Below are positions 1-11,400 of a stretch of DNA of 64,000 bases, piece after piece. Each line of letters opens with the position of its first letter. Position 1 is the stretch's first letter. Both the position numbers and the translations under genes were made by a program. Source of the stretch: Eulemur rufifrons (lineage: Eukaryota; Chordata; Mammalia; Primates; Lemuridae); assembly GCF_041146395.1 (NCBI RefSeq), contig NC_090999.1, forward strand, positions 65,725,001-65,789,000. The letters run 5' to 3'. Below the pieces are notes generated by a model. That model was not told the origin of the DNA. It did not search any database and saw only the letters and a list, made by a program, of their open reading frames with translations.

Positions 1-2254
1 TCATCAACTGAGACAGCAGCGATGATCAAAAGCTACTCTGAATGCTGGGATGCTTTTTTAAGACTAAATTAGATATTTTGAATAGGTAATTGTATGTACA
101 TAACAGTGATCCTTTAAGTGAGTCGCTATTTTATTCCCTGCTGTTGCTGACATACAGAATAGGGACCAAGAAAAACTTTTAACTGGGTAAATCAATTGCT
201 CACCTTTGTTAAAATATTGGAAAAAAAATAGATGCAGTGAAAACTATGTAGAATAGCACCTCTTTATATACATCTGTGGAAATAAGAATGCATGTATATA
301 TTCTCTGACTCTCTCAATAGCCCTGAGCCCCCGACCCCCAGGGGTCTGCAGCTCACAGGGGCTCAATCTCCCGTAGTCAAAAATAATCAGCAGAGTCCTC
401 ATGCTAAAGATCATGCTCATTGATGGGAAAGACTTGTCCGTTACTCCTCAAATTCCTGTAAAGGAGGGATTTCTCTCTCCTGCCTGCTCAAGAGGAGTTT
501 AAGGGGGCACTTTGCATCCTTTGCTTCTTCCTTCATTTGGAGGAGGAGGATTCCTCTGGTTACATTAAGGACAGTCTATCAGCCATTGGGCCACCCTTAA
601 CACAGGTGGCCTAAAGCTACATCCTCCCCTCCCTGGTGCTGTCTGCTGTGGGCTTCCTGGGTGGGGAGAAGAACCAGGGCTTCACCATGGTTTTCTTGTC
701 TGGGGATGCCCACACTTTTCCTTTTGTAGGGTCAGCCTGGGGCCCACTCTTTTCTCCCTCCACCCCCATTCTCTGGCACGCTCCAATCACACAGTGACCC
801 TCACCCGGCATCAGCGTTACACATGCACTCTTGCCACCATGGAGGGTACATTCTAGGTGTGAGGGGACAGTCCCCAGGGCCACAGGTTCTAGCTGTGTGA
901 GTTTCTGGTCCTCCGTTCCATTCCCAGAGTGGATCTTTTGGTTGCTATTTACCATCTCTGGCTAGAACTCAGGGCAGGTTGTGTTAGAGACGGTCTATAC
1001 CCAGTTCTCAAGGATGCCTTGGAAGAATAATGAGAGGGAGTGCCAAATCCCCACTTTATAAACAGCTTGTAACTTTATGTGCAAACTATTCCCAGTTTTA
1101 CAATGCACACGAGAGAAAAGGAAAAAGGCAGTTGCTCTGCTCTCTGGAAAAGCTCAGCTTCGAGTCCCCAGAGGCTTTAGCCCAGCAGCCCGGGAGGGAG
1201 GAGTCTGCGTGGGCAGAAAGGGCCAGTGGGTATAAAACCCCAGAGCCGCAAGTTGCACAATGTTCTGCAGCTTCATTGGCTCTCCTAGACCCCCTTCTTC
1301 TCTCTCCTCCCTCCACCTCTGCACAGCTCACCAGAAATGTCCCTGAGAACAGGGAATATAATAAACCTGTGCATAAATATAGACCCATATTTAAATATTA
1401 CTTGTGCTTAAAGGGACCAGGCCGAACAAAATTCTTTTCCACTAATGAGTGAGATTAAATTCTGCCCCTTTAAACGTTCAGTGTATTTCATAGGAAAAGA
1501 CTGCTATTAATATAAGAAAGGAATTTTAAGTAAAATATTTCAGGAGCCCAGTTCTTTAAAATATTTCCCAGGACCAGTGAACAATTACTATGGTATAGTA
1601 AGTTAGGGAGCACGGCTTTCTCCTATAACCAAACATCCAGATAATGACCTCATACTACTCACTGGGGACATAAATAGTGAGGTCGGGGCCATGCAGACCC
1701 ATTTATCACCCCTGGCTGTTCTTTCCCCTTCAGGGCCATCTTCGGACAGCCTTGAGTTGGGAGCAATGGCTATCAGGAGTCTAGCACCAGGAGCCAGGCC
1801 AGAAGCAAGAGAAGACAGTAATAAACTGAGATATTCGCAGGAGATGGAATCACTTGCTTCCTTAAGTAAACAGAAAGCAAGAGTAGAGCGTAGGCAATGA
1901 ATTTTTTGCTTGGTTGTTCTTGTGGCTTTCCTCTGCCAACTCCTCCTGCCAACCTCTCAGTGCTCTTTGGAAGACAGTCCTTTCTATCTTTGCATGTCAC
2001 ACAGAATTACTCAGCAGAAAATGGGAGATTACATGACAGTCTGCACACTGGCTAGGGAGTTGCCAAGTCCCTTTGCCCTGCTTGGCAGCCAGAACCCTGG
2101 CAATAAGGCCCAGTCCCCCAGCTGTGCATCTGGAGAGGCTGAATGGTTCGAAAGAAAAGGCATCCAGGAGCTAACAGTTGGGGGATCTCCCGGCGAAACG
2201 GTCAGATCCACACCTGATCATTCATTTATTGTTTAATTTATTTATTCACACACT
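1..2254. other. Gene-free flank, nothing recognised
   Basis: No exon, CpG island or confidently classifiable repeat is visible in this stretch. Reading frames here reach at most 140 codons on the plus strand (1030-1452) and 112 on the minus strand (617-955). They show no recognisable domain or family and look like chance frames. Composition is ordinary, with A/T-rich patches near 220-300 and 1370-1560. Confidence 0.5.
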
Positions 2255-2760
2255 GACAGATTTTACCAAGTGCCTACTATGTGCCAAGCAGTCCTCGTGA
2301 TGCTGCAGACACAGCAATAAATACAACAGATGCAAACAGCTGACCTCAAGGGGCTTACTTCTAATGGTGAAAACAGACAATAAACAAAATAAATAAGTAA
2401 AGTAGGCAATGATACATGCTACAGAGCAGCGGTCCCCAACCTTTTGGGCACCAGGGACCATTTTCATGGAAGACAATTTTTCCATGGCCCTGAGAAGGGG
2501 GCCAGGGAAGGTTTCAGGATGATTCAAGCACATTATATTTATTGTGCACTTTATTTCTATTATTATTACATTATAATATATAATGAAATAACTATACAAC
2601 TCACCATAGGTTGGGGGCCCCTACTATAGAGAAAAATAAGTCAAGGAAGAGGGACGGCGAGTGCTCGGTGAGAGTGGAGGGGCAGGTGCCGTGTTTTAGA
2701 TAGGGTGATGGGGAACCCTTGCTGAGAAGGGGACATTTGAACAAAGACTCTCCCTATGGT
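2255..2760 (-). repeat. L2 LINE 3' end, antisense, split by a hAT element
   Basis: The plus strand reads the reverse complement of the mammalian L2 tail: a 'gtgcctactatgtgccaagca' type stretch near 2270, then a 'cagacaataaacaaa' stretch near 2375. After an interruption at 2427-2623 it resumes with the upstream L2 part ('ggacatttgaacaaagac' near 2730). The family call is from memory of the L2 3' consensus. Both halves run in the order expected for one element broken by a later insertion. Confidence 0.65.
2427..2623. mobile_element. Non-autonomous hAT (Charlie/MER30-like) DNA element
   Basis: It begins CAGCGGTCCCCAACC and ends with GGTTGGGGGCCCC, the inverted form of the same terminus. The flanks are CTACAGAG (2419-2426) and CTATAGAG (2624-2631), an 8 bp duplication with one mismatch, which is the hAT hallmark. 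About 197 bp long with no coding capacity. It sits inside an antisense L2 copy and so inserted after it. The exact family within the Charlie group is uncertain. Confidence 0.7.
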
Positions 2761-4229
2761 GAAGAGCCTGTCCTCCCACCGGTGGACAGGCCCAATCCAC
2801 ACACACAAATCTTCCAACCAGTTTTTTAGTGCCTCATTCTTAAATGTTTACAGACAGCCAGATCTCTAGACATTTGAGAAAGGTTTTTAAATGTAAAACA
2901 GAGACAGAAAACAGGGGCTCAGACGAAAAAGACTAAAAAAGAGAAAGACCCAATATGCTAATTTTCTTTCCATATCCTTTCTCCCCTTTTTTCTTTTGGT
3001 ATAGATCGCCCTGAGTTTGAGTTGGGGAGAGGCTTCCCAGCCAGGGGCACCCCTGCCTAGCCTCCCCTGCAGCGAGGTGGGGCCATGACGCCAAGTTCTG
3101 GCCGGTGGGCCGTGAGCAGAAGTCATGCACATGAGTCCTGGGTCAGTCACGCCTTCTTGGAGCAAATGCCACCTGCCTGGCTCTGGACTGTCAGGAGAGA
3201 GAGAGAACTAGGCTTCTATCATGTTTTCCTGTCTCTGTTATGGCAGCTTAGCTGGTATTCTAACTAATACGTGTGGGTCACGGGACACAGGAGCTCCAGC
3301 ACAGGAGAGAGACAAGGGAATACCCAGTCCAGATTGGAGCCGTGTAATTCTCCCCCTTGAGGACAGAAAGTCCAAATGGGCCTGAAGCAGATCCTTATCT
3401 GTACTGTCGCTTGCCTTGTGCTGATGACATTTCTGTTCTCCGTGCCACACCCCTGGCCAGGTGAGGGGTGTGGTGTGCTTTGAGCTGCTCCTGCAAGCTG
3501 GGGGTGGGGCCGTGCCGGTTAAGCGACAGAAATGCAGAACAGCCCACTCCCACTGGCCGTGTTTCTGGGGGCCATCCAGTGCCTGGTTCATACAATAGCC
3601 TTCCCGACCGTGGGCAGCCTGCGTTTCCAAGGACTCACTCGGGACCAGCCGCGGCTTCCCCAGAAGAGGCTTTGGAACACTCTCAGGGACGCTGAAGCTG
3701 GCCTATGACTCAGAGTCCTTGTTCAGCTTATCTGCGCTTGGGATCATTCGTCTAACTGGGACAGTATCGCTCTTTCCTTTCACAGCTACCTTGGTGTTTT
3801 CTGTTGCTTTTCAAAAGTGAAATGCATTGCTTAGGGATATTATAGAGTAAAACCATAAAGAGAAGTTTCTGAATAATTACAACAAAAATGAACTAGCAGT
3901 TACTTTTATGGAGGGAGGGAGAGAGGGAGGAAGGACTCTCGGGGAGGGGCGCTTTATCAGTACCTTAGAAACACCTCTTTATACAAGCTTTATTTCTTAA
4001 CCTAGGAGGTAGATACGTAGATGTTAAATAGACTTATACATTCTACACACTCTTCTATATGTCTGACACATTTTATAATGTTTTTAAATAGGCTTAAATA
4101 GCCATGAAATACATGTGTGACCAGGACTGGGATTTGAGAGAGGTGGAGCACGAGACAATTTGGCTTTTTAAACCATATGCATGCATTGCCTTAACACAGT
4201 AGATTTTCTATGCCAGAAACTGGGTTACG
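2761..4229. other. Intergenic, with an LTR-like or old repeat tail near 3080-3290
   Basis: No gene is seen. Around 3195-3268 the sequence ('gagagaactaggcttctatc ... ggcagcttagctggtattct') resembles the tail shared by many copies of an old interspersed mammalian repeat, but I cannot name the family safely. A purine-rich patch (GGGAGGGAGAGAGGGAGGAA) lies near 3912. The rest is unclassified. Confidence 0.35.
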
Positions 4230-4690
4230 ATGATAGTTACGTCTAGGTTCTTGCCTTTGGGTATGTCTGAATCTGCCAAGAGACTGAGACAAATGATTAA
4301 CTGCAATATAGCCTGGTAAGAGTTGTAAAGTACCTAAATGCTCAGTGTTTCTGGATTACAGAAGAAAAAGCAATGACTCTTGTCACAAAGCAGTGAGAAG
4401 AGAGAGAAGGTATAGGGAAGACTGTCTTTACATCAGGCATTGAAGAACAAGGAGGAGTTTGAAAGTAGAAGAAAGGACAAGAAAAGGCACCTCAGGAGGA
4501 GGAAGCACAATGAACAAGGACGTAGAAGTGTGAAAGAAAGTGCAGGCAAGTGGTCCAGAGTGGGTAAGGGGCTGCAGTGTCAGGGGGTGGCATTCATAGT
4601 ATTGTGCAGTGTGTGACCCGCACAATCATCCACAGCAATCCTAGCTGAATGGAGTGCCGAGGGCCCACAAGGGAAAGAAGCCAAAAGTAC
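4230..4690 (-). repeat. L2 LINE, antisense, diverged
   Basis: The plus strand shows the order expected for reverse-complement L2: 'ggttcttgcctttgggtatg', then 'agactgagacaaatgattaa', then a purine-rich middle with 'caatgaacaaggacgtagaa', ending at 'gtgccgagggcccacaaggg'. Divergence is high and the borders are approximate. Confidence 0.45.
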
Positions 4691-5122
4691 AAGGGTATTA
4701 GATGGGAAATGGAAAAACGGAATATGAAATTAAAAAGACTATTATTGAACCCGAAACATTATTCAGTAGGCTAATGCTGACATATTGATTTCAACAGGAA
4801 ATTTAAAAATTATATCAACCATTTGTACTCAGTGACAGCAGCATGTGTCAATACAATGGCAGGGACTAACAAGAATAAAGCTTCAAGTTGGTATATTTCA
4901 CATTAATACCATTCGTTAAGGTCTTGAGAACAGGCAAAAGAACTGGACAAAAATCATTGAGTCATCTATAGGTACTTCTTTATTAGAAAAGAAATTAACC
5001 ATTTGCACCAGAGACTGCAGAATGAAATGAACTTAATCTTGTAATTCTAGAGCAAACAAACTTCATGGGAAGGGATTAAGTTTTCAAAGGGTGGGGCGGG
5101 TAAAAGGCAGACTCATTTAGGA

Positions 5123-5452
5123 CAGTGTTTCTCAGATTTGGCTCTTTCACAGAGACACTCTTGTGGGAGGGGGCTGCGAGTTTTCTATGATAATGCTTTA
5201 CATTTCATGTTTTCATTTTGCTGGTAATCTAAATTAACACATGCTTGTTTGGGATGACCTGGGTAACTGTCTTAAACAGAGTGTTGCCACAGGACCCCAG
5301 CCTCTGTACTTGTGCCTCTGATCCACGTGGCACCAAGTGAAAACCAACCATGCTTAACTTTTCGTAGTTTCTCAGGTTGAATCATTAGACCCGTCACAGA
5401 ATTGCTGGACATTTTCTATGAGATCTGTGAGATGGCAAGGTTGAGAACACTG
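5123..5452. mobile_element. hAT-type DNA element
   Basis: It starts CAGTGTTTCTCA and ends TGAGAACACTG, which are inverted matches of each other with one gap. The 8 bp flanks ATTTAGGA (5115-5122) and GTTCAGGG (5453-5460) agree at five of eight positions, so the duplication is only weakly preserved. There is no coding capacity. It is directly followed by a second element with similar ends. Confidence 0.55.
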
Positions 5453-5460
5453 GTTCAGGG

Positions 5461-5656
5461 CAGTAATTCTCAAGGTGGGGTACAGAGCTGCACGCAGTTT
5501 GAAAAAACACATTCGAAACACCCACTGATTGCATAACACTAACACATAAACTCATAAAGTTGAACTCAGCAAAATGAAAATTTCAGCAGTAGCAGAAAAC
5601 CAACTATAGAGGCATCCTGGGGGTCGGGTCTGGCTAAACATGGTGGAGAAACACTG
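5461..5656. mobile_element. Second hAT-like element, adjacent
   Basis: It starts CAGTAATTCTCA and ends GGAGAAACACTG, which read as imperfect terminal inverted repeats of the hAT-Charlie kind. It lies eight bases after the preceding element. I cannot see a convincing 8 bp target duplication, so the borders and independence of this copy are less certain. Confidence 0.4.
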
Positions 5657-5660
5657 CCTT

Positions 5661-5685
5661 AGAGGTAGAGGTAGAGGTAGAGGAG
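5661..5685. repeat. Short (AGAGGT)n hexanucleotide repeat
   Basis: Three to four consecutive copies of AGAGGT are seen directly. Such a tract could vary in length between individuals. Confidence 0.8.
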
Positions 5686-6149
5686 CCCGCACAGGGAGAA
5701 CAATAAGAGACACATGCTAAAGGGAAAGAACAACTTTTGGGTCAGTGAGTGAATCTTAGGCCAGAACTTGTTGCAGCCTCCTAGAACCCAAAGGACTAAT
5801 GCAGAAGAAAATCAAGATGCTCCATCAACCTTCTTGTGCCCGTGGTTAGGGGCAGGTGGGTTCACTTTTTTAATACTGAGCCAAAAGAAGAAAAAAGCTG
5901 TTTGTGCCCAAAATTCCGTCGGCCGGTAAGTGCTGTTATCCTTCGTGATGCTGTTCAGCTCTGGAGGGGGATATCGTCGTGGGTCCTGCTCTGCCAGGAA
6001 AGAAACAAAGAATTGGATCTTTCTGTAAGGCAAGTTATCCTCATGTCCCTCGCATTGCCAGGACAACTGCTCCTGCCATTTAAACACACTGTTTCAGAGG
6101 ACCCTGAGGTGCGGCTGCCCGCAAAATCCTGACAGCAAAGCAAACAGAG

Positions 6150-6855
6150 AGACTTTCTGGGCATGGGGGACTCTCATGCCCACACCAAAACAGAGACAGA
6201 GACAGAGTTAGGGAAATGGTATTTTCCATCTGCTTTCATTCTTAATTAAGCCTAAATTGCTAAAATGTTCCAGAATAGGAAACATTTGGTACTGCTGCTA
6301 ATTGGGTTTTTTTTTTTTGACTACTTGAAAGCTAACCCAGACACAGGGTTCACCTGCTGTGACGAGGTTGTAGAACTGTGATTAGAAGATTTATAACATT
6401 GACTATTTTATTTCAGGGGACTCAGTTGTATTTTTTCAGACTTTTTTCCCTTCTGTTGTCATTCTAAGTAACCATCACAAATTGTGTATACCCATCGCCC
6501 AAGGGATAAGTCATTAATTAGTGGGCAATAGATACCTCTCAAAGAGCATTTTGATTAAAGAACCATTAATTTCTCCCTCGACTAAGAAACACTTGAGTCT
6601 CTCTGCGTATGAGTCAGCAGAACTGGCCTGTTTGGAAGCCAGCAGAGAAAGGAGATGTCAGAGTGCGAACGCACCCTGATTCCTTTCTAAAGACTTCATC
6701 ACCCTGTGGTTTTCTGCTGAGCCAAAGATCTCCTTTAGGTTACTGATTGTAGAAAATTTCATTTCAGTGTTTGGAAATACTATTAGATCGAGCTGTGTGA
6801 ACACAGGTAAAGAAAAAAAAAATACCTCAATTTCACATTTCATTTAGAATAAATG
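6150..6855. other. Stretch with nothing recognised
   Basis: This lies within the presumed GLRX 3' UTR intron if the acceptor near 5875 is real. A ten-T run lies near 6308, and the sequence is A/T-rich. I recognise no repeat or exon. Confidence 0.4.
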
Positions 6856-6857
6856 CA

Positions 6858-7290
6858 AATTGCCTACCATGCTCCGGCTCCTGCCCACGTTTCTTACGAT
6901 GCCTCCTTCTCACTCAATCTGTTCTCACTCTTTCTGTTCCTTGAACATTTCTTACTTTTTGCCACCTCAGAGCCTTTGCACTTGCCATTCCCTGGGCCTG
7001 AAAAGTTCTGCTTCATCTTTAGTAGCTGTCAATCATCTTGGCAAACAGGTCTCAGCTCAACCAGCCCCTCCCAAGGAAAGCCCTCCCTTGCCATATTAGC
7101 CAAATTTGCTCCCCACCTCCCCACACGTTCTAACGCATTGTTCTTTTTGTTTCAGGAATGATTCACTTGTTTATTATATGTCTACTGCTCTAGAATACAA
7201 GTTCCATATTATCTTTTTTGTATCACTGTATTCCCAGAGCCCAGTGCAGTGTCTGGCACAAATTCAATGCAAGATAAATATCTGCTAAAT
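6858..7290 (+). repeat. L2 LINE 3' end
   Basis: Recognisable L2 tail order on the plus strand: 'agagcctttgcacttgccat', 'aggtctcagctcaa', 'tagaatacaagttccatatt', 'cccagagcccagtgcagtgt' and 'gctaaatgaa'. It lies just downstream of GLRX coding exon 2, on the opposite strand to the gene. The 102- and 79-codon frames in this region are repeat-derived. Confidence 0.7.
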
Positions 7291-7503
7291 GAAGGTTGAG
7301 TCAAAGGATTCCTCCCATTGACATCATTAATGCCTTTATAAAAGGCGAAATTCACAAATGATTAATGCCACACTTCCTCAAATCACCCCGCATTGTTCTT
7401 TCCCTAGCCAGAATGCCACGCTACGCTATAACAAACCACGGCAGTGGAATCCACTGTCTCCCAGTGTGGGGGGCCCGGCGTCTCACCTGCCACTCACCTG
7501 CAG

Positions 7504-7617
7504 TTACTGCAGAGCTCCAATCCGCTCTAGGCGCGTCACCAGCTCCCCGTTCTCTTGCAGAGTTACTAGATCACTGCATCCACCTATACACTCCTTGCCA
7601 AAAAACACTCGAGGCAC
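7504..7617 (-). CDS. GLRX: GLRX coding exon 2 (C-terminal part of glutaredoxin-1)
   Basis: On the minus strand an acceptor (TTCACTTTTTCAG at 7618-7630) leads in phase 0 into 37 codons and a TAA stop at 7504-7506. The peptide starts VPRVFFGKECIGGC and ends RIGALQ. It carries the TVP cis-proline turn (Thr from exon 1, Val-Pro here), the GG-C-D glutathione-binding segment, and Cys79 and Cys83. With exon 1 the protein is 106 residues, the usual length for mammalian glutaredoxin-1. Compared with human as I recall it, Ile at residue 75 or so is Phe and there are conservative changes near the C-terminus. A textbook donor (CTGCAG followed by GTGAGT, exon end at 7498) follows the stop by six bases, so the 3' UTR is spliced onward. 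The exon was too short for a simple ORF scan and was found by its splice sites and protein similarity. Confidence 0.96.
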   Translation of the reverse strand: MPRVFFGKECIGGCSDLVTLQENGELVTRLERIGALQ

Positions 7618-7910
7618 CTGAAAAAGTGAACCACCCAGGACACTGAAGGAATTTAATTACTAGATTAGAAAGAATATTTTTATCCTTCCTCTGAATATTT
7701 CCCGTGATTCCAAAACTTTTCAAATCACTTTACAACCTCCTTACAGGACAGAACTTCCTTACTGTTATAAAAGTAACATTATTAAAGAATGTGTCTAAGA
7801 CAGGATATTTTTCAAATTGAGTATGTTGTTCATGAGATTGTCCAACTTGTCAAAGGTATGTAATAAAAATATCACCCTATAGAAACACGTTTCGGGGAGA
7901 GAACTTTGGT

Positions 7911-7963
7911 TGGCTGAAGTCAGACCACCCTGGCTGAAGTCAAACCAGATTGAAATCTGGTTT
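7911..7963. repeat. 20 bp tandem duplication next to a perfect 10 bp hairpin
   Basis: TGGCTGAAGTCAGACCACCC (7911-7930) is followed at once by a second copy, TGGCTGAAGTCAAACCA, from 7931. The end of the second copy enters a perfect inverted repeat: AAACCAGATT (7942-7951), GA, AATCTGGTTT (7954-7963). All of this is seen directly. It lies in GLRX intron 1, about 300 bp upstream of coding exon 2 on the gene strand. Confidence 0.85.
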
Positions 7964-8611
7964 CTCTGCAGCCGGGCCCACACCTGAGACTGCACGCCAA
8001 GCCACAGCAATCAGGAAGGAATTCGTGGCTCCGTGCAGCTGGAAAAGTATTTGCATTAGGTCTCTTATTAAATACAGTCATCTCTGTCTTTTGTTAAAAC
8101 ACAGGTAAGCTCTGTCCTCCACTAGGGGAGAGTGTAGCGGCATCTGATTTTCCTTTCATCCTTCATAAGGTGTTTCAGTGCTGCAGCTCTGGGACCAAGG
8201 ACATCACCTGCTTTAGCTTCACACCTGGCATGGGGGGATCCAGGGCAAACCCAGCGGCCACAGTCATTGCACCTGCTGAATGAGTTTCTTTCCAGTCACA
8301 CACTCCCTTCCTACTGCTAGGTGCAGGCACATTCCAGAGGGCTTTCAGAATCCCGACAGAAGGAAGTCCCTTCACTGGGGCTCAGAAAATTCCCAGGCCC
8401 GGGGTGTTACACAAAGGCTGACTGGCAGTGAGTGCTTGACAAGCACCCCGTGGGTCACCTGGGTGATCAGAAGCCACAGCCCCTCTCCCCAGACACTAGG
8501 GACAACCCAGAGAAGATGGGGGTGGTGGAAGGCAGAAAGCAGTGAGAATATTTTTTGAAGTTTTTGATTTTCCTCAGGAGGCATAATTTAAGTTGTTTAA
8601 AAAGTGAGAAA

Positions 8612-8959
<348 letters not shown>

Positions 8960-9704
8960 GAGGTGAGAAAGATGAGAAAAGGGGCTGAATTATTGTGGAT
9001 AAGGTCCTACAGTATTTTTATTCAGAAGGGGGTCTGGGTGGAAGTAGGCTTTAAAAATAAAGGCTAAAAATTAAAAAGCAATCTCACACTGCATTTTCAC
9101 AGCTATTTCCTGTGCCCTAAGAGTGGGAAGAAACCTGTGTGGCTCCGTGCGGCGAGTGTGCCTGGCTACGTCCCATCTGGTCCCAGAGATGCTGTCTCCA
9201 CCTGCAGCACCGGCCGTGCACGAGGCTTTGCAAATTGGAGGCGTCATCAACGTGACCCTGTTTGTATCTGCAAGAAGGGCTGCAGAAAGATGGGGTGGGA
9301 AACTTAAATTTTTTCCTGGGTCCTGGACATTATTTGAGAGAAAACAAAGCTTCCCCTAAGCAAATTGTTGGGACCTTTCAGCTTCTATCTCCCCAGTAAC
9401 ACTTGGCTGTGGTCAGTTATAACAGGAAACATAACAGGATCCTCGTGTTATCCTAACGTAATTCTACTGCAGAGCTCCTTTTGTTTAAGGACTTACCTAA
9501 TTAAATAAAAACCATCTGAGCTTTAAACAAGGACGCAATGTATTTATTCTTGAACTTTTGTATTTTCAGAAAGAACTGAGTAATCACCCCTCTTCCCGCA
9601 GCTTGCCAAATCTCCGCCTCCGGCCAGGGTGCTGGCCTCGGGGCTTGAGTTAACTCGGTTGTTGAGAACGCCCTGAGCAGCAAGGAGTCCTCTCCTTAGA
9701 GGTT

Positions 9705-9880
9705 CTCCAGCTGGAAAGCGCATCAGAACCATGGAAGGGCTTGTTAAAACAGACTCCTCTTCCCTCTCACCTTCAATTTCTGATCCAGGAGATTTGGGTT
9801 GGGGGCCAAGATTTTGCATTTCTAATAAGTTCCCGGGTGTTGCTGCCGCTGCTCCTGGGATCGGGTTTGCAAACCACTGG
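9705..9880 (+). mobile_element. MER5A (hAT-Charlie) relic
   Basis: Diagnostic MER5A phrases are visible: 'gggcttgttaaaacagact', 'tttctgatccaggagat', 'gcatttctaataagttcccg' and the closing 'caaaccactgg'. It is non-autonomous and non-coding. It explains most of the overlapping 177-codon and 61-codon frames in this part of GLRX intron 1. Confidence 0.8.
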
Positions 9881-10499
9881 TCTACACTGAGCAGCCACCT
9901 ATTCCTCTCAGGGTAACTGAGGCATTGAACACCTGCAGCCCTGTAGCTGCCCCAGCGTCCTGAGACAGACCCTGAAATGTGATCAGGCTGTCCCCAGGGT
10001 GGAGTTTTGTGCACACCATCTAGCAAAGAAGCTGGTTTCACTTGAAAGCTGAAAGGCCCCTTTGTCCTCACACCCACTGTCTAGTCTGGGGAACAGCAAA
10101 ACTACCTTAAATCCCACCGGTTAACATCACCCCTAATGGGGAACTACAGGCCGCACAGGACAGCACTGGGGGCCTATGGTGACGAAACAGGAAGCACAGA
10201 GGCACTGTTGGTTCAGCTGCGGAAAGAAGAGGAAACACCCACTGCTGCCTCCCTTCCTGGCCTCATGCCCCTCCCTGGAGGGACTTGAGTCTGTTACTGT
10301 CAAAGGAGAGGAAGGACAGCCGCCGCCATAAGAACGGGTTCGGTAGTACTGGGGCCCTCTCTGTCCGGGAGTTGGTTTCCCAGCCTCAGCTGGGCAGCAT
10401 CTGCTGTACTCTGGAGGGTTACTCAGATGTAACTCCTCACAGCTGTTTCCCAACACTCCTCACCACTTCCTCGGCTACCTCCCTGGTATGAGCCAACAT

Positions 10500-11195
10500 C
10501 TTTCACCCAATTTACTACTATAGCCTCCAAATGTCTCCCAGCTTCAACCCCGGCCCTGGCCCTCCTACCATCTCTTCTTCCCACGGCTGCTAGAGTGATC
10601 CTTTCAAAACTGAGATCGAGTCACTCTTCTGCTCAAAACCCACCAGTGGCATCTCATCTCACATTGAGTATAAGCCACCGTCCTTAGGATAGCTTGAAAG
10701 GCCTTCCTGACCTATCTCCCATTATCTTTCAGATCTCATCTTCTCTAACTCTCCTAATTAGCTCAATGCTCCAGCCATATTGGCCTCCTTGCTATTCCAC
10801 GAACCTGCCAGGCACTTCTACCACAGGACCTTTGCACCTGCTGTTCCCACTGCCTGGAATGCCCTACCCCTAAATTCTTTTATGCTTTTCTCTCACCTCC
10901 TGTAGAGATCTACTCAAATGTTCCCTTCTCAGCAAGGCCCAGATGTCTCCACTTAAAACTGTATCCTACTGCCTACTCCTTACCTCCCTTTCCTACTTAA
11001 GTTTTCTTCATAGTAAATAGGGAAATGGCAAGTGTCATGTGCTATTTTATTTATAGCATTTATTGTTTGTCTTCTCCACTAGAATGTAGGTTCAAAAATG
11101 GCAGGAATTTTCGTTTGTTTTTTTTTTTTTTCATGGTTGTGTTTCCAATGTCCAGAAAAGTGCCTGGTACATAGTAAGTGCTTAAAAATATGTGT
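10500..11195 (+). repeat. Long L2 LINE 3' segment
   Basis: About 700 bp of ordered L2 sequence: 'gagtcactcttctgctcaaa', 'cattgagtataagccaccgt', 'ccaggcacttctaccac', 'acctttgcacctgctgttcc', 'tactcaaatgttcccttctc', 'cactagaatgtaggttc' and 'gtgcctggtacatagtaagt'. A 15-T run interrupts it near 11119. It is fairly complete for such an old repeat. Confidence 0.75.
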
Positions 11196-11400
11196 TGTAC
11201 CCAGCAAATTCATCCTTTAAATATGCAGGACAAATACTTTCTCAGACAAACAATATTTGAGGGAATTTGTTCCTGACAGAACTGCCTTGAAGAAATGCTC
11301 AAAGAAGTTGTTCAGGGAGAAGGAAAAATGCTATAGGACAGAAATTCAGATCTACATGAAGAAAAAAGCATTAGAGAAGAAATAAATGAAGGTACTGACC
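11196..11400 (+). repeat. L1 ORF1 3' fragment
   Basis: Right after the L2 tail, 'acccagcaaattcatccttt', 'tttctcagacaaacaatatt', 'gagggaatttgttcctgaca' and 'ggacagaaattcagatctac' match the end of an old primate/mammalian L1 ORF1 and the ORF1-ORF2 spacer, by recall of the consensus. The frame is broken. No other L1 part is attached. Confidence 0.6.

Noticed and set aside
1..2254. Search for RHOBTB3 3' exons at the left edge
   Set aside because: No matching coding sequence; in human its end is well beyond the distance covered here.
9544..10077. 177-codon minus-strand frame
   Set aside because: It lies in GLRX intron 1 and overlaps a MER5A relic; no recognisable domain.
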